DNA of 64,000 nt from Mangrovimonas futianensis. GTDB lineage: Bacteria > Bacteroidota > Bacteroidia > Flavobacteriales > Flavobacteriaceae. Shown here one piece after another: positions 15,769-24,642 of the stretch. The stretch's first letter is position 1. Each line of letters starts with the position of its first letter. The stretch is taken from NCBI RefSeq assembly GCF_021245805.1, contig NZ_JAJJNF010000002.1, positions 186,001 to 250,000 on the forward strand. The letters run 5' to 3'. The notes beneath the pieces are model-generated. The model was not told the origin of the DNA. It did no database searches and was given only the letters and a program-made list of their open reading frames with translations. A program made the translations under genes and the position numbers.

Positions 15769-17103
15769 TTACGCTTTTTGGGCAAGGGGTAAAAAGAGTT
15801 TTCGAAATTTTACGATTAAGGGAATTCCTCTGGCAATAATCCAGACAGTTAAAGCAATAAAAATACCATAGAGTCGCAAATTCAGGTAATCAACAAAAAG
15901 TAAAACAGGGATAAAAACTCCAAAGGTTGCTACCAACAATAAATTGCGCAAATACTTCATTTTTCCCATCCCCTTAAACATACCATCAAAAATAAATGCC
16001 AAGGCACACAAGGGCTGCATTGCTAAAATCATCCAAAAGACCTTGTAAAACTCTCGTAAAACGGCTTCATCATCTGTAAAAATACGCCCAATAGAACTAT
16101 AGGTCGCTGTACCAATTAACGCCATGATTGTTCCAACTACAATCCCATAGATAATAAGCTTGTTACTTAACTGTATCAAATCATGATACCGCTTTCCTCC
16201 TAACAATTTACCCGATAAAATATTACCGGCGCTAGCATATCCATCTATCAAAAAGGCTCCCAAAAACCAGAGATTAATGGCAATGGTATAGGCCGCTATG
16301 TAGTTTGCTCCATAACTTGTAGCATAAGAAGAACCGAAATAAAGTGTCACATTAAGAGCTATAGTTCTCACAAATAAATTGAGGACCATGAAAGTGAATT
16401 TTTTAATTTCTTTATTTAGAGGCCAAGTCGCCACAAGAGGCAATGGTGTTTTTTGGTATAAGTAAAACGCCGAAATCAATGCCATAAGAATTTGGGCAAT
16501 TACACTGGCATAGGCAGCCCCTTGGATGTTCATTGCAGGATTAAAACCTTCCACACCATATACCAAAACCAGGTCTAAAAGCACATTAGACACACAACCA
16601 ATGATGGCTATCACCATGGGATAGAATGTGTTTTGAAGCCCTCTAAAAGCACCAAACACACCTATGGTAAAAAGGGTGAACGGAAATCCGAAAATACGGA
16701 TTCTGAAGTACTCCACACAGTATTCCAGGATAAGTCCTGACGCGTTATACAGCTTGAAAATTTGTCTGGAAAACGGAAAAGTTAGGGCCAAAATCAGTAA
16801 ACTGATCAAGACTACAATAGTAATGGCTTGTGCAGGTAATGATTTGACTTCAGGAAGGCGATTGGCTCCCAGGTATTGAGAAATAATAGAAGAAATCGCA
16901 CTTCTTGTTTGGCCAAACACCCAAATAAGCATGGATAAAAAAGTGGCCACAATACCCACAGCTGCCAAAGATTCTGTAGCATTCAGCTCCATATTACCCA
17001 CAACCGCCGTATCGGTCAAAGACAATATAGGCTCGGATATGCCACCAATCAATGCCGGGATGGCCAATTTATTGATATGTTTTAAACTTAAATCGGTAGT
17101 CAC
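15769..17103 (-). CDS. MATE family efflux transporter (DinF-like)
   Basis: The protein has about 12 transmembrane helices and starts near IPALIGGISEPILSLTDTAV, the characteristic first helix of MATE exporters. QYLGANR follows helix 2. The GTG at 17103 overlaps the GNAT stop as GTGA, giving 444 residues and translational coupling; a TTG at 17121 would add six residues. MATE proteins use a Na+ or H+ gradient to export cationic drugs or metabolites. The AIPALIGGISEPILSL form is nearest the DinF subgroup. The gene follows a GNAT gene and precedes two microproteins. Confidence 0.92.
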   Translation of the reverse strand: MTTDLSLKHINKLAIPALIGGISEPILSLTDTAVVGNMELNATESLAAVGIVATFLSMLIWVFGQTRSAISSIISQYLGANRLPEVKSLPAQAITIVVLISLLILALTFPFSRQIFKLYNASGLILEYCVEYFRIRIFGFPFTLFTIGVFGAFRGLQNTFYPMVIAIIGCVSNVLLDLVLVYGVEGFNPAMNIQGAAYASVIAQILMALISAFYLYQKTPLPLVATWPLNKEIKKFTFMVLNLFVRTIALNVTLYFGSSYATSYGANYIAAYTIAINLWFLGAFLIDGYASAGNILSGKLLGGKRYHDLIQLSNKLIIYGIVVGTIMALIGTATYSSIGRIFTDDEAVLREFYKVFWMILAMQPLCALAFIFDGMFKGMGKMKYLRNLLLVATFGVFIPVLLFVDYLNLRLYGIFIALTVWIIARGIPLIVKFRKLFLPLAQKA

Positions 17104-17624
17104 AAGAGACGTTCGTAACAATAAAACGGAAATTCGCTCTGCTTGGGGAAATATATTTCACCCAATCGTTTATAACCGCGAAGTTCGTAAAATTTTTGGT
17201 TTCGGAGGTTCTTGGAGAACGTGTCTAATCTAATAGAATCATAGTTATTATCGATTGCCCAATGTTCAGCAAATGTCATTAATTTTCTAGCAATTCCATG
17301 ACCCTGAACCTTGGGATGAACTGCCAACCGATGGATGTAAAGGTGTTTGTTTTCTGGGGTTAACCATTCCATAGCCTCGTACTCGGCATCTTTAAAGCTT
17401 GAAAGCACAACACACCCTTGAACAGTACCCTCAAATTCATAAACGTATAATTCCTGACGGTTTACATCGGTTCTAAAGGCTTCAAAACTTGGATAGAATT
17501 CATTCCATTGAAATATGCCATGGTCCTGCATATGACGTGCACATGCTCCCGTAATTTCAAGCAAGCGATCCAAATCTGCCAATTGGGCTTTTCTTATCAA
17601 GATTATCTGTAATTTTGTTTCCAA
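17100..17624 (-). CDS. GNAT family N-acetyltransferase
   Basis: The 174-residue protein has the acetyl-CoA motif A as LAVHPKVQGHGIARKLM at about 111-127, then DSIRLDTFSKN and QKFYELRGYKRLGE (motif B). The GxGxA pattern is intact as QGHGIA. The substrate is unknown. No ATG is available near the N-terminus: the frame opens at a TTG at 17624, with another TTG eight codons later, so the exact start is uncertain. It is translationally coupled to the MATE gene by a 4-base overlap. Confidence 0.85.
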   Translation of the reverse strand: METKLQIILIRKAQLADLDRLLEITGACARHMQDHGIFQWNEFYPSFEAFRTDVNRQELYVYEFEGTVQGCVVLSSFKDAEYEAMEWLTPENKHLYIHRLAVHPKVQGHGIARKLMTFAEHWAIDNNYDSIRLDTFSKNLRNQKFYELRGYKRLGEIYFPKQSEFPFYCYERLL

Positions 17625-17647
17625 ATTACTTATAAATTATTTGAATT

Positions 17648-18445
17648 ATGAGGAATATTTTAGTTCTGATTGGATCTTCTGGAAATGCCAAAGGTTTGCT
17701 ACAATATGCGATTGATTTTGCACACACATTTAATGCAAAAATTTATTTAGTTAAAATCAATGATATCTATCCGCACTCAGGAACTAGTGTCAAGGTTGGA
17801 AATTATTTGGTTGACGAAGTAGAAAAAGAATTGGAATTACTTCTCGAATCTGTGGATCAAAAAGGGGTAGAAATCATTTCGAAATCCATCATTGGGGAAC
17901 TCATTTCCACTTTGGAGACCCTTCAATCTGATCTTCAAATTGATTTATTAATGATCGCACCAAGAACAACCTCTATTAAGGAGGAGGTTTATTTAGGACA
18001 GACCTCTGGAAAAGTGATTAAACAAACACAGATTCCCGCGCTAATAGTTCCTGAAAACTATGTTTTTGAACCCATCTCCAAAATATTGTTGGCAATGAAA
18101 TCGGCCAACATCAAAAAGGAAGGTGTTCTGGAACCCTTGAAAATAGTTATGAAACATTTTGATGCGAAACTAGATCTTCTTTTAGTCAAAACGCCTGCTT
18201 ATCAAGAAGCAGATTTTAATTTACATCCTGAATTAGAATCCCTAGTCCATCAATTTTCCCATGTTGAAAGTCCAACAACTTTTCAAGGTGTCTTAGAGAA
18301 TTACCAAACATATCAAGCCAATCTCCTTTGTGTGGTAAGGCGTAAACGTGGTTTTTTTACCAAATTATGGGAAAGCAACACCATTTTAAAAAAGGACTTT
18401 CACTGCAGTACGATGCCTGTTTTGGTGCTCAGTGGCATTCAATAA
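17648..18445 (+). CDS. Universal stress protein, two USP domains
   Basis: The 265-residue protein contains two UspA-like halves. The first begins MRNILVLIGSSGNAKGLLQY and ends QIPALIVPENY. The second begins at about 141 with ISKILLAMKSANIKKEGV and ends STMPVLVLSG. The second half is degenerate: the ATP-binding GxxGxxxxG-(S/T) motif is not clear in either half. Tandem USPs of this kind are common in Flavobacteriaceae and act in stress responses in the cytoplasm. It is divergent from the GNAT-MATE operon. Confidence 0.85.
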   Translation: MRNILVLIGSSGNAKGLLQYAIDFAHTFNAKIYLVKINDIYPHSGTSVKVGNYLVDEVEKELELLLESVDQKGVEIISKSIIGELISTLETLQSDLQIDLLMIAPRTTSIKEEVYLGQTSGKVIKQTQIPALIVPENYVFEPISKILLAMKSANIKKEGVLEPLKIVMKHFDAKLDLLLVKTPAYQEADFNLHPELESLVHQFSHVESPTTFQGVLENYQTYQANLLCVVRRKRGFFTKLWESNTILKKDFHCSTMPVLVLSGIQ

Positions 18446-18484
18446 AATCTTTTAAAAGAAACTCAATTTATTTAGAAAAAGTAG

Positions 18485-18492
18485 TATTTTCG
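18485..18492 (+). promoter_or_regulatory. -7-like element of tRNA-Ala
   Basis: TATTTTCG differs from TAnnTTTG at one base and lies 13 bases before the tRNA. No good -33 was seen. Confidence 0.35.
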
Positions 18493-18505
18493 CATTCTAG
18501 AGCTT

Positions 18506-18579
18506 GGGGCATTAGCTCAGCTGGCTAGAGCGCTACGCTGGCAGCGTAGAGGTCATCGGTTCGACTCCGATATGCTCCA
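18506..18579 (+). tRNA. tRNA-Ala (anticodon GGC)
   Basis: The 74-nt cloverleaf has acceptor GGGGCAT pairing with ATGCTCC (one G-U), a D arm GCTCAGCTGGCTAGAGC, and anticodon stem CTACG/CGTAG around the loop CTGGCAG, anticodon GGC. The T arm is ATCGG-TTCGACT-CCGAT. The discriminator base is A. The CCA end is not encoded. Confidence 0.95.
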
Positions 18580-18589
18580 CTTTTAAATT

Positions 18590-18625
18590 CGCAATCAGTT
18601 AATTAATAATTGGTTGCGTTTTTTT
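18590..18625 (+). terminator. Intrinsic terminator of tRNA-Ala
   Basis: CGCAATCA at 18590-18597 pairs with TGGTTGCG at 18611-18618 (one G-U) and is followed by seven Ts. It lies directly behind the tRNA. Confidence 0.7.
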
Positions 18626-18707
18626 GTTTCCTAACCATATGTATTGAAATGTGAACATTTAAAAGTGGTAAACCTGGAACATATCCATTTTACCATAACT
18701 CCCTAAA

Positions 18708-19255
18708 TTATTTGTCAAAACATTCTAATCTTGGATAATCTCCTTTTTCAAACCAAATGGCTTTCTTCTTTTTGTATTTAGATATATTCTCTTTGCAAAT
18801 GAAATAGAACAATTCTTTTTTAAATTCTCCGGTGTTTATTATTGGTATGAAATTGGGGATTTTATAATACGATGAATTCCATTGTACTTGCCCATAATTT
18901 CAATTAGCTGCTTTGTTATTCGAGTCCCTTTTTCGTTCCATAGAAATAGGTTATTATTCTTTTCAATAAATTTATTTGGGAAGTAAGCTGTAGGATACCC
19001 ACCTATAGAATCTGTTAATTTTAACAGAGATTTTTCATTTTTATTAAACTTAAAGCAATAGGCTTGGTCTGATTCATCATAACTATCAATTACAATTACC
19101 TTCTCAGAAACAAATCTATTGTTTAAGGAGTAATCTATTATCGCATTTAACCTAGCGTCATCTTTATCCCCTTTGTGCATTATCTCCTTTCTTAATGACG
19201 ATTTGCAAGAAACCAGAAACAAAGCAATAAAAACTAGTTTTGAACATTTTTTCAT
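18708..19255 (-). pseudogene. Exported lipoprotein gene interrupted by a frameshift
   Basis: The first frame (19255 to 18839, 138 residues) starts MKKCSKLVFIALFLVSC, with a lipobox cysteine, and continues well-formed through FLWNEKGTRITKQLIE. It then becomes odd and stops. A second frame, open from 18899 to 18708, continues with YGQVQWNSSYYKIPNFIPII, then TGEFKKELFYFICK, and ends GDYPRLECFDK. This reads like the true C-terminal half. A one-base indel near 18890-18902 would join them into a protein of about 180 residues. It is either a pseudogene or a sequencing error. The family is not recognised. Confidence 0.6.
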
Positions 19256-19300
19256 TAAATAAATTATTAATATAATTTATCGATTATCACTAATCTCAAA

Positions 19301-19328
19301 ATCCTGATAAATATATCAGGATTTTTTT
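19301..19328. terminator. Hairpin with T-run
   Basis: ATCCTGATA at 19301-19309 pairs with TATCAGGAT at 19314-19322 around AATA, with six further Ts after it on the plus strand. It lies in the 208-bp gap between two minus-strand genes, so it may be a second terminator for the 19464-20243 gene. No plus-strand gene precedes it. Confidence 0.45.
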
Positions 19329-19406
19329 GATAGCCTAAACGATATGGAGCATGTTCAAATCAAATTAAGAAATTTCATTTAATATACCAATATGCCCAAC
19401 TGAAAT

Positions 19407-19438
19407 AAACCCCATGAATCAGTGATTTCATGGGGTTT
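19407..19438 (-). terminator. Intrinsic terminator of the 19464-20243 gene
   Basis: AAACCCCATGAA (19407-19418) pairs perfectly with TTCATGGGGTTT (19427-19438) around an 8-base loop. It lies 25 bases beyond the stop at 19464 and has T-rich flanks on both strands. Confidence 0.65.
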
Positions 19439-19463
19439 TTATTTTACTTATTTTGACTAAATA

Positions 19464-20243
19464 TTATTCACTTTCACTTTCCAATGCCAGTCTGGTATAT
19501 TCATTTACTAAAGCACTAAACCAATCCCAGTCTACCGAATTATAAGGATATTTTTTCATGAAAGACTCGTTGTCACCAAAAAGGAATTGGTAATTTTCTT
19601 CAAAGTCATTTTTATGAAGCCAAATAATCTTATCTCCTTTTTGCACATAATAAGACTTTATAATACCACCACCTATTTTAGGAGCTGCACCAAATTTCAT
19701 TCCTTGTGTTTCCTTTGCAAAAGGATCGTGATAAACGGAAATGAATTTACTGAAACTAGGGTTTATTAATTGCATTAAAAATTCTTTCTCGTCTTTCTTA
19801 TTTTTTAAAGCCACTTTTTGGTTTATGAAATATATCTCATCACTCGAAGTTAATTTATCGACACTATTTCTACCTCCCATTCCATAATTACTGAATTTTT
19901 TGGACATCTTGTTAAACTTCTCCATACCACTTGCAAATAGATATGCTTCTGATATATCCTCAGCCTTATAAGTTTCTTTATTTCCTGAAATACTATCTTT
20001 GAAATACAGCTGGTGAATTTGTCCCTTTTTAGTGACAATACTTTTGCAATATCCTTTATAAATTGCTCCATCCTTCATAACCAAGGTAGACACCTTTTTG
20101 GTTGCTGGAGTATTGAAACCTTCATTGAAATAATATGCCTTTAGCATATCGATTTCATCATCAGAATATTTCACTTTATCCTGACCCATTGTCGATATTG
20201 CAATAAAAAGTGATAGAAAAGTGACTAGTTGTTTAGTTTTCAT
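19464..20243 (-). CDS. Hypothetical exported protein
   Basis: The 259-residue protein has a signal peptide (MKTKQLVTFLSLFIAIS, ending MGQ). It continues with a small beta-rich domain (STLVMKDGAIYKGYCKSIVTKKG, like a DUF with repeated strands) and AEDISEAYLF. The C-terminal part, KSYYVQKGDKIIWLHKNDFE and WDWFSALVNEYTRLA, is helical. There is no lipobox, transmembrane segment or catalytic motif. Proteins of this general type are frequent and uncharacterised in Flavobacteriaceae. A perfect dyad overlaps its probable -33 region. Confidence 0.65.
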   Translation of the reverse strand: MKTKQLVTFLSLFIAISTMGQDKVKYSDDEIDMLKAYYFNEGFNTPATKKVSTLVMKDGAIYKGYCKSIVTKKGQIHQLYFKDSISGNKETYKAEDISEAYLFASGMEKFNKMSKKFSNYGMGGRNSVDKLTSSDEIYFINQKVALKNKKDEKEFLMQLINPSFSKFISVYHDPFAKETQGMKFGAAPKIGGGIIKSYYVQKGDKIIWLHKNDFEENYQFLFGDNESFMKKYPYNSVDWDWFSALVNEYTRLALESESE

Positions 20244-20303
20244 AATATTAAGTATATAAGATATTCATATACTTCAAATATCAACAAAGCACTTTCTTGG
20301 CAC

Positions 20304-20323
20304 AATACGTCATTTGACGTATT
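20304..20323. promoter_or_regulatory. 9-bp perfect dyad at the promoter of the 19464-20243 gene
   Basis: AATACGTCA and TGACGTATT form a perfect dyad with a 2-base centre, too tight for a hairpin loop and therefore more like a dimer operator. On the minus strand its edge overlaps an ATTG that sits 20 bp from GATATTTG, a plausible -33/-7 pair. Binding there would control the exported protein gene. Confidence 0.45.
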
Positions 20324-20351
20324 TTTTAATAATCTTGGAAGAAGGATTTAA

Positions 20352-23093
20352 TTACTTCTCCACAAAAGGGGTCTTCAAATCAAAAATCTCGATAATCAGT
20401 TTTTTCAATTCTACTTCAAAAGACTTCAAAACTTCTTGAGTAATCAATTGATTTTTTGATCTTGACCTTGGATTATCTTTGATTCCAAACTTCATAAAAC
20501 CCTTACTTAAGTTTTTAAAAGAAATAATCCCCCCTTCAAATGGTAGCGTTCGTAATTGTTTTTCATATATCATTAAAGCATAGGTCAATACCTGAAAACT
20601 TTTACTGTATTTATCATAATCTGTAACAAGGTCTTCCCAATTGACTATCTCGACTTGGCCAGGATCGACCTTACCTGATTTATAGTCAATGATACGTGTC
20701 ATCCCATTAAACTCATCTATACGATCTACCTTACCACTTATAAAGACGGGGAAATCAAGTTCTGGGATTTGGATGGCTATTTTATTGTCTTCTTCAACAG
20801 CCAATAATTTAATGGTATTACCGTTTTGAAGTTCCTGTATTTCCTTGTCCAAAAAATTGGAAACGTAACGCTTTGCTATTTCAAAAACAATTAAGTTTCG
20901 ACCCTTGGTAATATCACCCATCTTATAGATACCGTCAAAGTGCTTTTTTACCATGGAAGCAATTTTAGGTTTGAGCGCCTTTAGTTTTTCAACCTCTAAA
21001 AACGTCCCTACAAAAGGTCTGTAAAAATCCTCCAAAGTATTGTGAACAACAGTTCCCAAAGTATTGGCGGCCACAGTTTCTTCAACTTCTTCATACTCCT
21101 TCACTTTTAAGACCCGTTGTTTATAAAACGTAAAAGGATCTCTGATGTAACTCGTCAGTGAAGAAGGTGAAAATCCATTATTTGATGCATAGGATTGTAG
21201 TATTTGCAAAATGGTTTGATCTTTAGGAATTGATTTTAACTCCTTTTGAATAGGCGGAACATGAGGAAGTACCACTTGCTCATTAATTTCATGAATCCCT
21301 TCCAACTCCATCTGGCGTAGAAGTCTACTCTTCTCTCCTCCACCAAAATGATCTACTTCCGTATTGTAAATAATATGTACCTTTTTAGCCCTTTGAATCA
21401 ACCTAAAAAAGTGATACGTATAAATAGCATCCTTCTCTTTGTAGGTTGGCAAACCATAGGTCAGTTTGACGTCATAGGGAATAAATGAATTCTGGCTTTT
21501 CCCCGCTGGTAATATCCCCTCATTCACTGACGCGATAATCACATTTTCAAAATCTAATACCCGGGTTTCAAGCATCCCCATAATTTGAAGTCCGCTTAGT
21601 GGTTCTCCAACAAAATCAACAGTTTCAGACCCCAACAAATTTTTATAAACTTCATGTAGTGTTTTGATTGTTTGAAGATGTTCAAAGCGATGCTGTAAAT
21701 GCTTCAGGTCATTGAACAAAGCATGGAATTTATACAAATACTCTAAGGCTAACTTTTGATCCTCCTTTTGAACCTCCAAATGTTTTTTAATTAAAAATAC
21801 AAGTTGGTCGATTCGTTCTAGAGCTATTTCAGAACGATGCTTCCAATCTGAAAATAAAACATCTATTATGTTATGATGGTTGGGAGCTAATTCTTTAAGT
21901 TTCTCAATGGTTAAGAAGGATAAATTATTAAGTTTTATATCTTGAATTATTTTCTGTGCCCAATTTTCATTTCCCGTTTGAAAAAGAGGCCAAATATGCT
22001 GATGTGCCAAGATGCTTTCAACATCTTTAAAATACATGGTACTCCTTCCTTGTTTATGCAAATAAAATAGCTTCTCAAACATACTTGCCATGGGGACGGA
22101 CTCCAGTTTTAATCCCATGGTAATATTTAAGGTTTGGATGTCCTTTGGAAGGGCATTTAATGTAGGCAATAACAACTTTTCATCTGCTAGAACAACAGCT
22201 GTTTTTGTAATATCTAAATTTCCCTCCTTCAAAATATTTCCAATTTGTTTAGCCTGGGAAATACTTTTTGGAGCGCCGTAAAGATTTATTTCCTTCTTCT
22301 CAGAATAGTAGTTTGAGACCCAATTAAAAGGATGCTTTTTAAAGTAAGGCCAGTCAAACCGATACTTCCTACAAAACAAACCGGTATCATTAAGCTTGTT
22401 GTCAAAAAAGACTTTATCAATATCCCAATAGACACTTGCCATCTCATTTTGCAAAAGTTCTTGAAAAATAGATTCCTCGGCTTGATTGAGCGCATTAAAA
22501 CCAATAAAAACATGTGCTCTTTTTGAAGACTGTATATAATCCTCTAAGTTTGAAACGGCCTGCCTGTAAACAAGACCTTGATAAGCATAGCCGCTATTTA
22601 AGAGACTTTCTCTAAGTGTTTGATAGTATTCCAGTAACTTACCCCAAAAAGCCTTATACTGCTTTATAAAATCGGTGGCATATTCATCCTTATACCAAAC
22701 TTTTAAATCCTGGATAGCACTAATGTAGTTGAATATATCTTCTTCAGGGATTAAATACCTATCCACCTCATTAAAGTCTTGCAACAATATTTGGCCCCAT
22801 TTAGAAAAACCCTCAAAGGAATCCCTTATTGATGACTCAGTCAATTGACTATACACGTCATAAAACTCAAAAAGCAATTCCACATTTGATAATGGCTTTA
22901 AGCCGGACAATTCTTGAGTGAATTCTTCAATGCTAATTACCTCAGGTGAAAAAATAGTATTCTCCAATATAGAAGCCAATTCCTGCTTTAGAAAAACCCC
23001 CGCCCTAATACTAGGGAGAATAAAAGTTAGTTGAGAGAAATCAACTTGTTTCTTCTTTAAATCTAAGAGGACTTCTTTGATGAATGTTGTCAT
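20352..23093 (-). CDS. AddB-like PD-(D/E)XK nuclease of a helicase-nuclease complex
   Basis: The 913-residue protein starts with a FILPSIRAG-type segment resembling the inactivated helicase N-terminus of AddB/RexB. The C-terminus has the RecB-type nuclease motif: FISGKVDRID, then TRIIDYKSGK near residue 800, then the helix SFQVLTYALMI. FSPSSLTSYIRDPFTFY is the usual AddB segment before the nuclease. AddAB processes double-strand breaks to load RecA. The cysteines of the AddB iron-sulfur cluster were not evident. The partner AddA-like gene lies upstream at 25867-29004 on the same strand, separated by ompA and kbl. Confidence 0.85.
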   Translation of the reverse strand: MTTFIKEVLLDLKKKQVDFSQLTFILPSIRAGVFLKQELASILENTIFSPEVISIEEFTQELSGLKPLSNVELLFEFYDVYSQLTESSIRDSFEGFSKWGQILLQDFNEVDRYLIPEEDIFNYISAIQDLKVWYKDEYATDFIKQYKAFWGKLLEYYQTLRESLLNSGYAYQGLVYRQAVSNLEDYIQSSKRAHVFIGFNALNQAEESIFQELLQNEMASVYWDIDKVFFDNKLNDTGLFCRKYRFDWPYFKKHPFNWVSNYYSEKKEINLYGAPKSISQAKQIGNILKEGNLDITKTAVVLADEKLLLPTLNALPKDIQTLNITMGLKLESVPMASMFEKLFYLHKQGRSTMYFKDVESILAHQHIWPLFQTGNENWAQKIIQDIKLNNLSFLTIEKLKELAPNHHNIIDVLFSDWKHRSEIALERIDQLVFLIKKHLEVQKEDQKLALEYLYKFHALFNDLKHLQHRFEHLQTIKTLHEVYKNLLGSETVDFVGEPLSGLQIMGMLETRVLDFENVIIASVNEGILPAGKSQNSFIPYDVKLTYGLPTYKEKDAIYTYHFFRLIQRAKKVHIIYNTEVDHFGGGEKSRLLRQMELEGIHEINEQVVLPHVPPIQKELKSIPKDQTILQILQSYASNNGFSPSSLTSYIRDPFTFYKQRVLKVKEYEEVEETVAANTLGTVVHNTLEDFYRPFVGTFLEVEKLKALKPKIASMVKKHFDGIYKMGDITKGRNLIVFEIAKRYVSNFLDKEIQELQNGNTIKLLAVEEDNKIAIQIPELDFPVFISGKVDRIDEFNGMTRIIDYKSGKVDPGQVEIVNWEDLVTDYDKYSKSFQVLTYALMIYEKQLRTLPFEGGIISFKNLSKGFMKFGIKDNPRSRSKNQLITQEVLKSFEVELKKLIIEIFDLKTPFVEK

Positions 23094-23105
23094 ATCCTAA
23101 AAATA

Positions 23106-23135
23106 AAAAACGCCTCGATTTCTCGAGGCGTTTTT
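23106..23135 (-). terminator. Intrinsic terminator of the ompA-type gene
   Basis: AAAAACGCCTCGA (23106-23118) pairs with TCGAGGCGTTTTT (23123-23135) around TTTC, a GC-rich stem ending in Ts. It lies between the ompA stop and the AddB-like start. Confidence 0.85.
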
Positions 23136-23157
23136 CAAATAATTTATTGAATATTAC

Positions 23158-24516
23158 TTATTTTATTAAGTTGATTTCAACTCTTCTGTTGTTTGCTCTA
23201 CCAGCTCTAGTTTTGTTAGTGTCAATTGGTTTAGACTCTCCAAAACCTTCGTGAGTTAATCTGTTTGAAGCTACTCCGTTTTCAATTAAGTAAGTCATTA
23301 CAGAACTAGCTCTTTCTTGAGATAATTTTTGGTTTGAGCTTTCGCTACCAACACTATCAGTGTGACCTTCAATGTTGAATCTAGCGTTAGGATACTCTTT
23401 CAAGATTGCGATGATATCACCTAATACTTTTTCAGACTGAGCTTTGATTGTTGATTTACCAGTATCAAACAAGATTGTTTTAGCGTAAGCATTCAATGCT
23501 TTTTGAACTGCTTCAGTTACTTCTGGACAACCTTGGTTAGCAACAGTACCTACTTTTTCTGGACATAAGTCATCTTTATCTGGAACACCATCACCGTCAG
23601 TATCTGGCCAAGGACATCCTTTATTTGCAGCAGGACCTGCCTCGTTTGGACACTCATCATCCTTATCAGCAACACCGTCACCGTCAGAATCTGGACATCC
23701 GTTAAGAGATTTCAATCCAGCTACAGAAGGACAATCATCATCTTTATCAGCGATTCCGTCACCATCAGTATCAGGACATCCGTTGAACTCAGCTGTACCA
23801 GCTTCGTTTGGACAATCATCTTTAGAATCTTCGATTCCGTCACCGTCAGTATCAGGACAACCATTGAATTCTGGTAAACCAGGTACTTCTGGACAAGCAT
23901 CATCCTTGTCATAGATTCCGTCACCGTCAGTATCTTTACCTCCAAATTTGAAAGTAATACCAGCAGTATGTTGGAAATGTGTATCTAAATAATCTTCGAA
24001 AGCATGTTTGTAAGCACTTTGAACTGTTAAACCGATGTTTTCAGTAAACCATACGTTAAAACCTAAAGTTCCATTCACAGTTCCTGCACCGATTTCATCA
24101 ACCCAAGTATAACCCCCACCAACACCAAGGTAAGGATCAAAAACTGAAGATCCAATGTGAGATCCGAAGCTGTACTTGATAGTACCATCAACACCATAGT
24201 AAGAAAGATCGTCTACTTCCATATCTCCCCATTTGTCTATTCTGTTAATAGATCCAGTTACTCCAACACTGAAACCAGCATCGATATATCTTGCAACGGA
24301 TAAGCTTGATAGTGAAGGTAAAATATTCCAGTGGTCTCCAACGTTGAAATATTCATCAAACATACCACCACGAGGAGCATCTTCACCTACTGGGTAAAAG
24401 TCAACAGCGTTCACTGCAATACCAATTGCCCATGGATTGTTTTCATCTTGTGCATTCATGCTGCTATAGCTCAAAACTAGCAACATTGCAAACAGTAATC
24501 TGCTAAGATTTTTCAT
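23158..24516 (-). CDS. OmpA family protein with thrombospondin type 3 repeats
   Basis: From the ATG at 24516 (a TTG two codons earlier is less likely) the protein has 452 residues, with signal peptide MKNLSRLLFAMLLVLSYSSM ending NAQ. Residues to about 195 form a predicted beta-barrel. Residues about 195-320 are calcium-binding TSP3 repeats of the form DTDGDGIxDKDDxCP, at least five of them. The last 115 residues are an OmpA peptidoglycan-binding domain (ILFDTGKSTIK, FNIEGHTDSVGSESSNQKLS, GRANNRRVEI). This is a major outer-membrane protein type in flavobacteria. A strong terminator follows it. Confidence 0.93.
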   Translation of the reverse strand: MKNLSRLLFAMLLVLSYSSMNAQDENNPWAIGIAVNAVDFYPVGEDAPRGGMFDEYFNVGDHWNILPSLSSLSVARYIDAGFSVGVTGSINRIDKWGDMEVDDLSYYGVDGTIKYSFGSHIGSSVFDPYLGVGGGYTWVDEIGAGTVNGTLGFNVWFTENIGLTVQSAYKHAFEDYLDTHFQHTAGITFKFGGKDTDGDGIYDKDDACPEVPGLPEFNGCPDTDGDGIEDSKDDCPNEAGTAEFNGCPDTDGDGIADKDDDCPSVAGLKSLNGCPDSDGDGVADKDDECPNEAGPAANKGCPWPDTDGDGVPDKDDLCPEKVGTVANQGCPEVTEAVQKALNAYAKTILFDTGKSTIKAQSEKVLGDIIAILKEYPNARFNIEGHTDSVGSESSNQKLSQERASSVMTYLIENGVASNRLTHEGFGESKPIDTNKTRAGRANNRRVEINLIK

Positions 24517-24642
24517 ATTCAAAAATTTAATTTTTAAGTGTTAATTGTAAGCAAATGTAAGTTGTTAAATATTATTAACAAAGACAAATATAGAAAAATA
24601 TTGAATATTAACCCATGAATACTCACATTTGTCTAATTATGT

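Noticed and set aside
23721..23945. Repeat-rich ORF in the ompA gene
   Set aside because: It is the same TSP3 repeats read in another frame.
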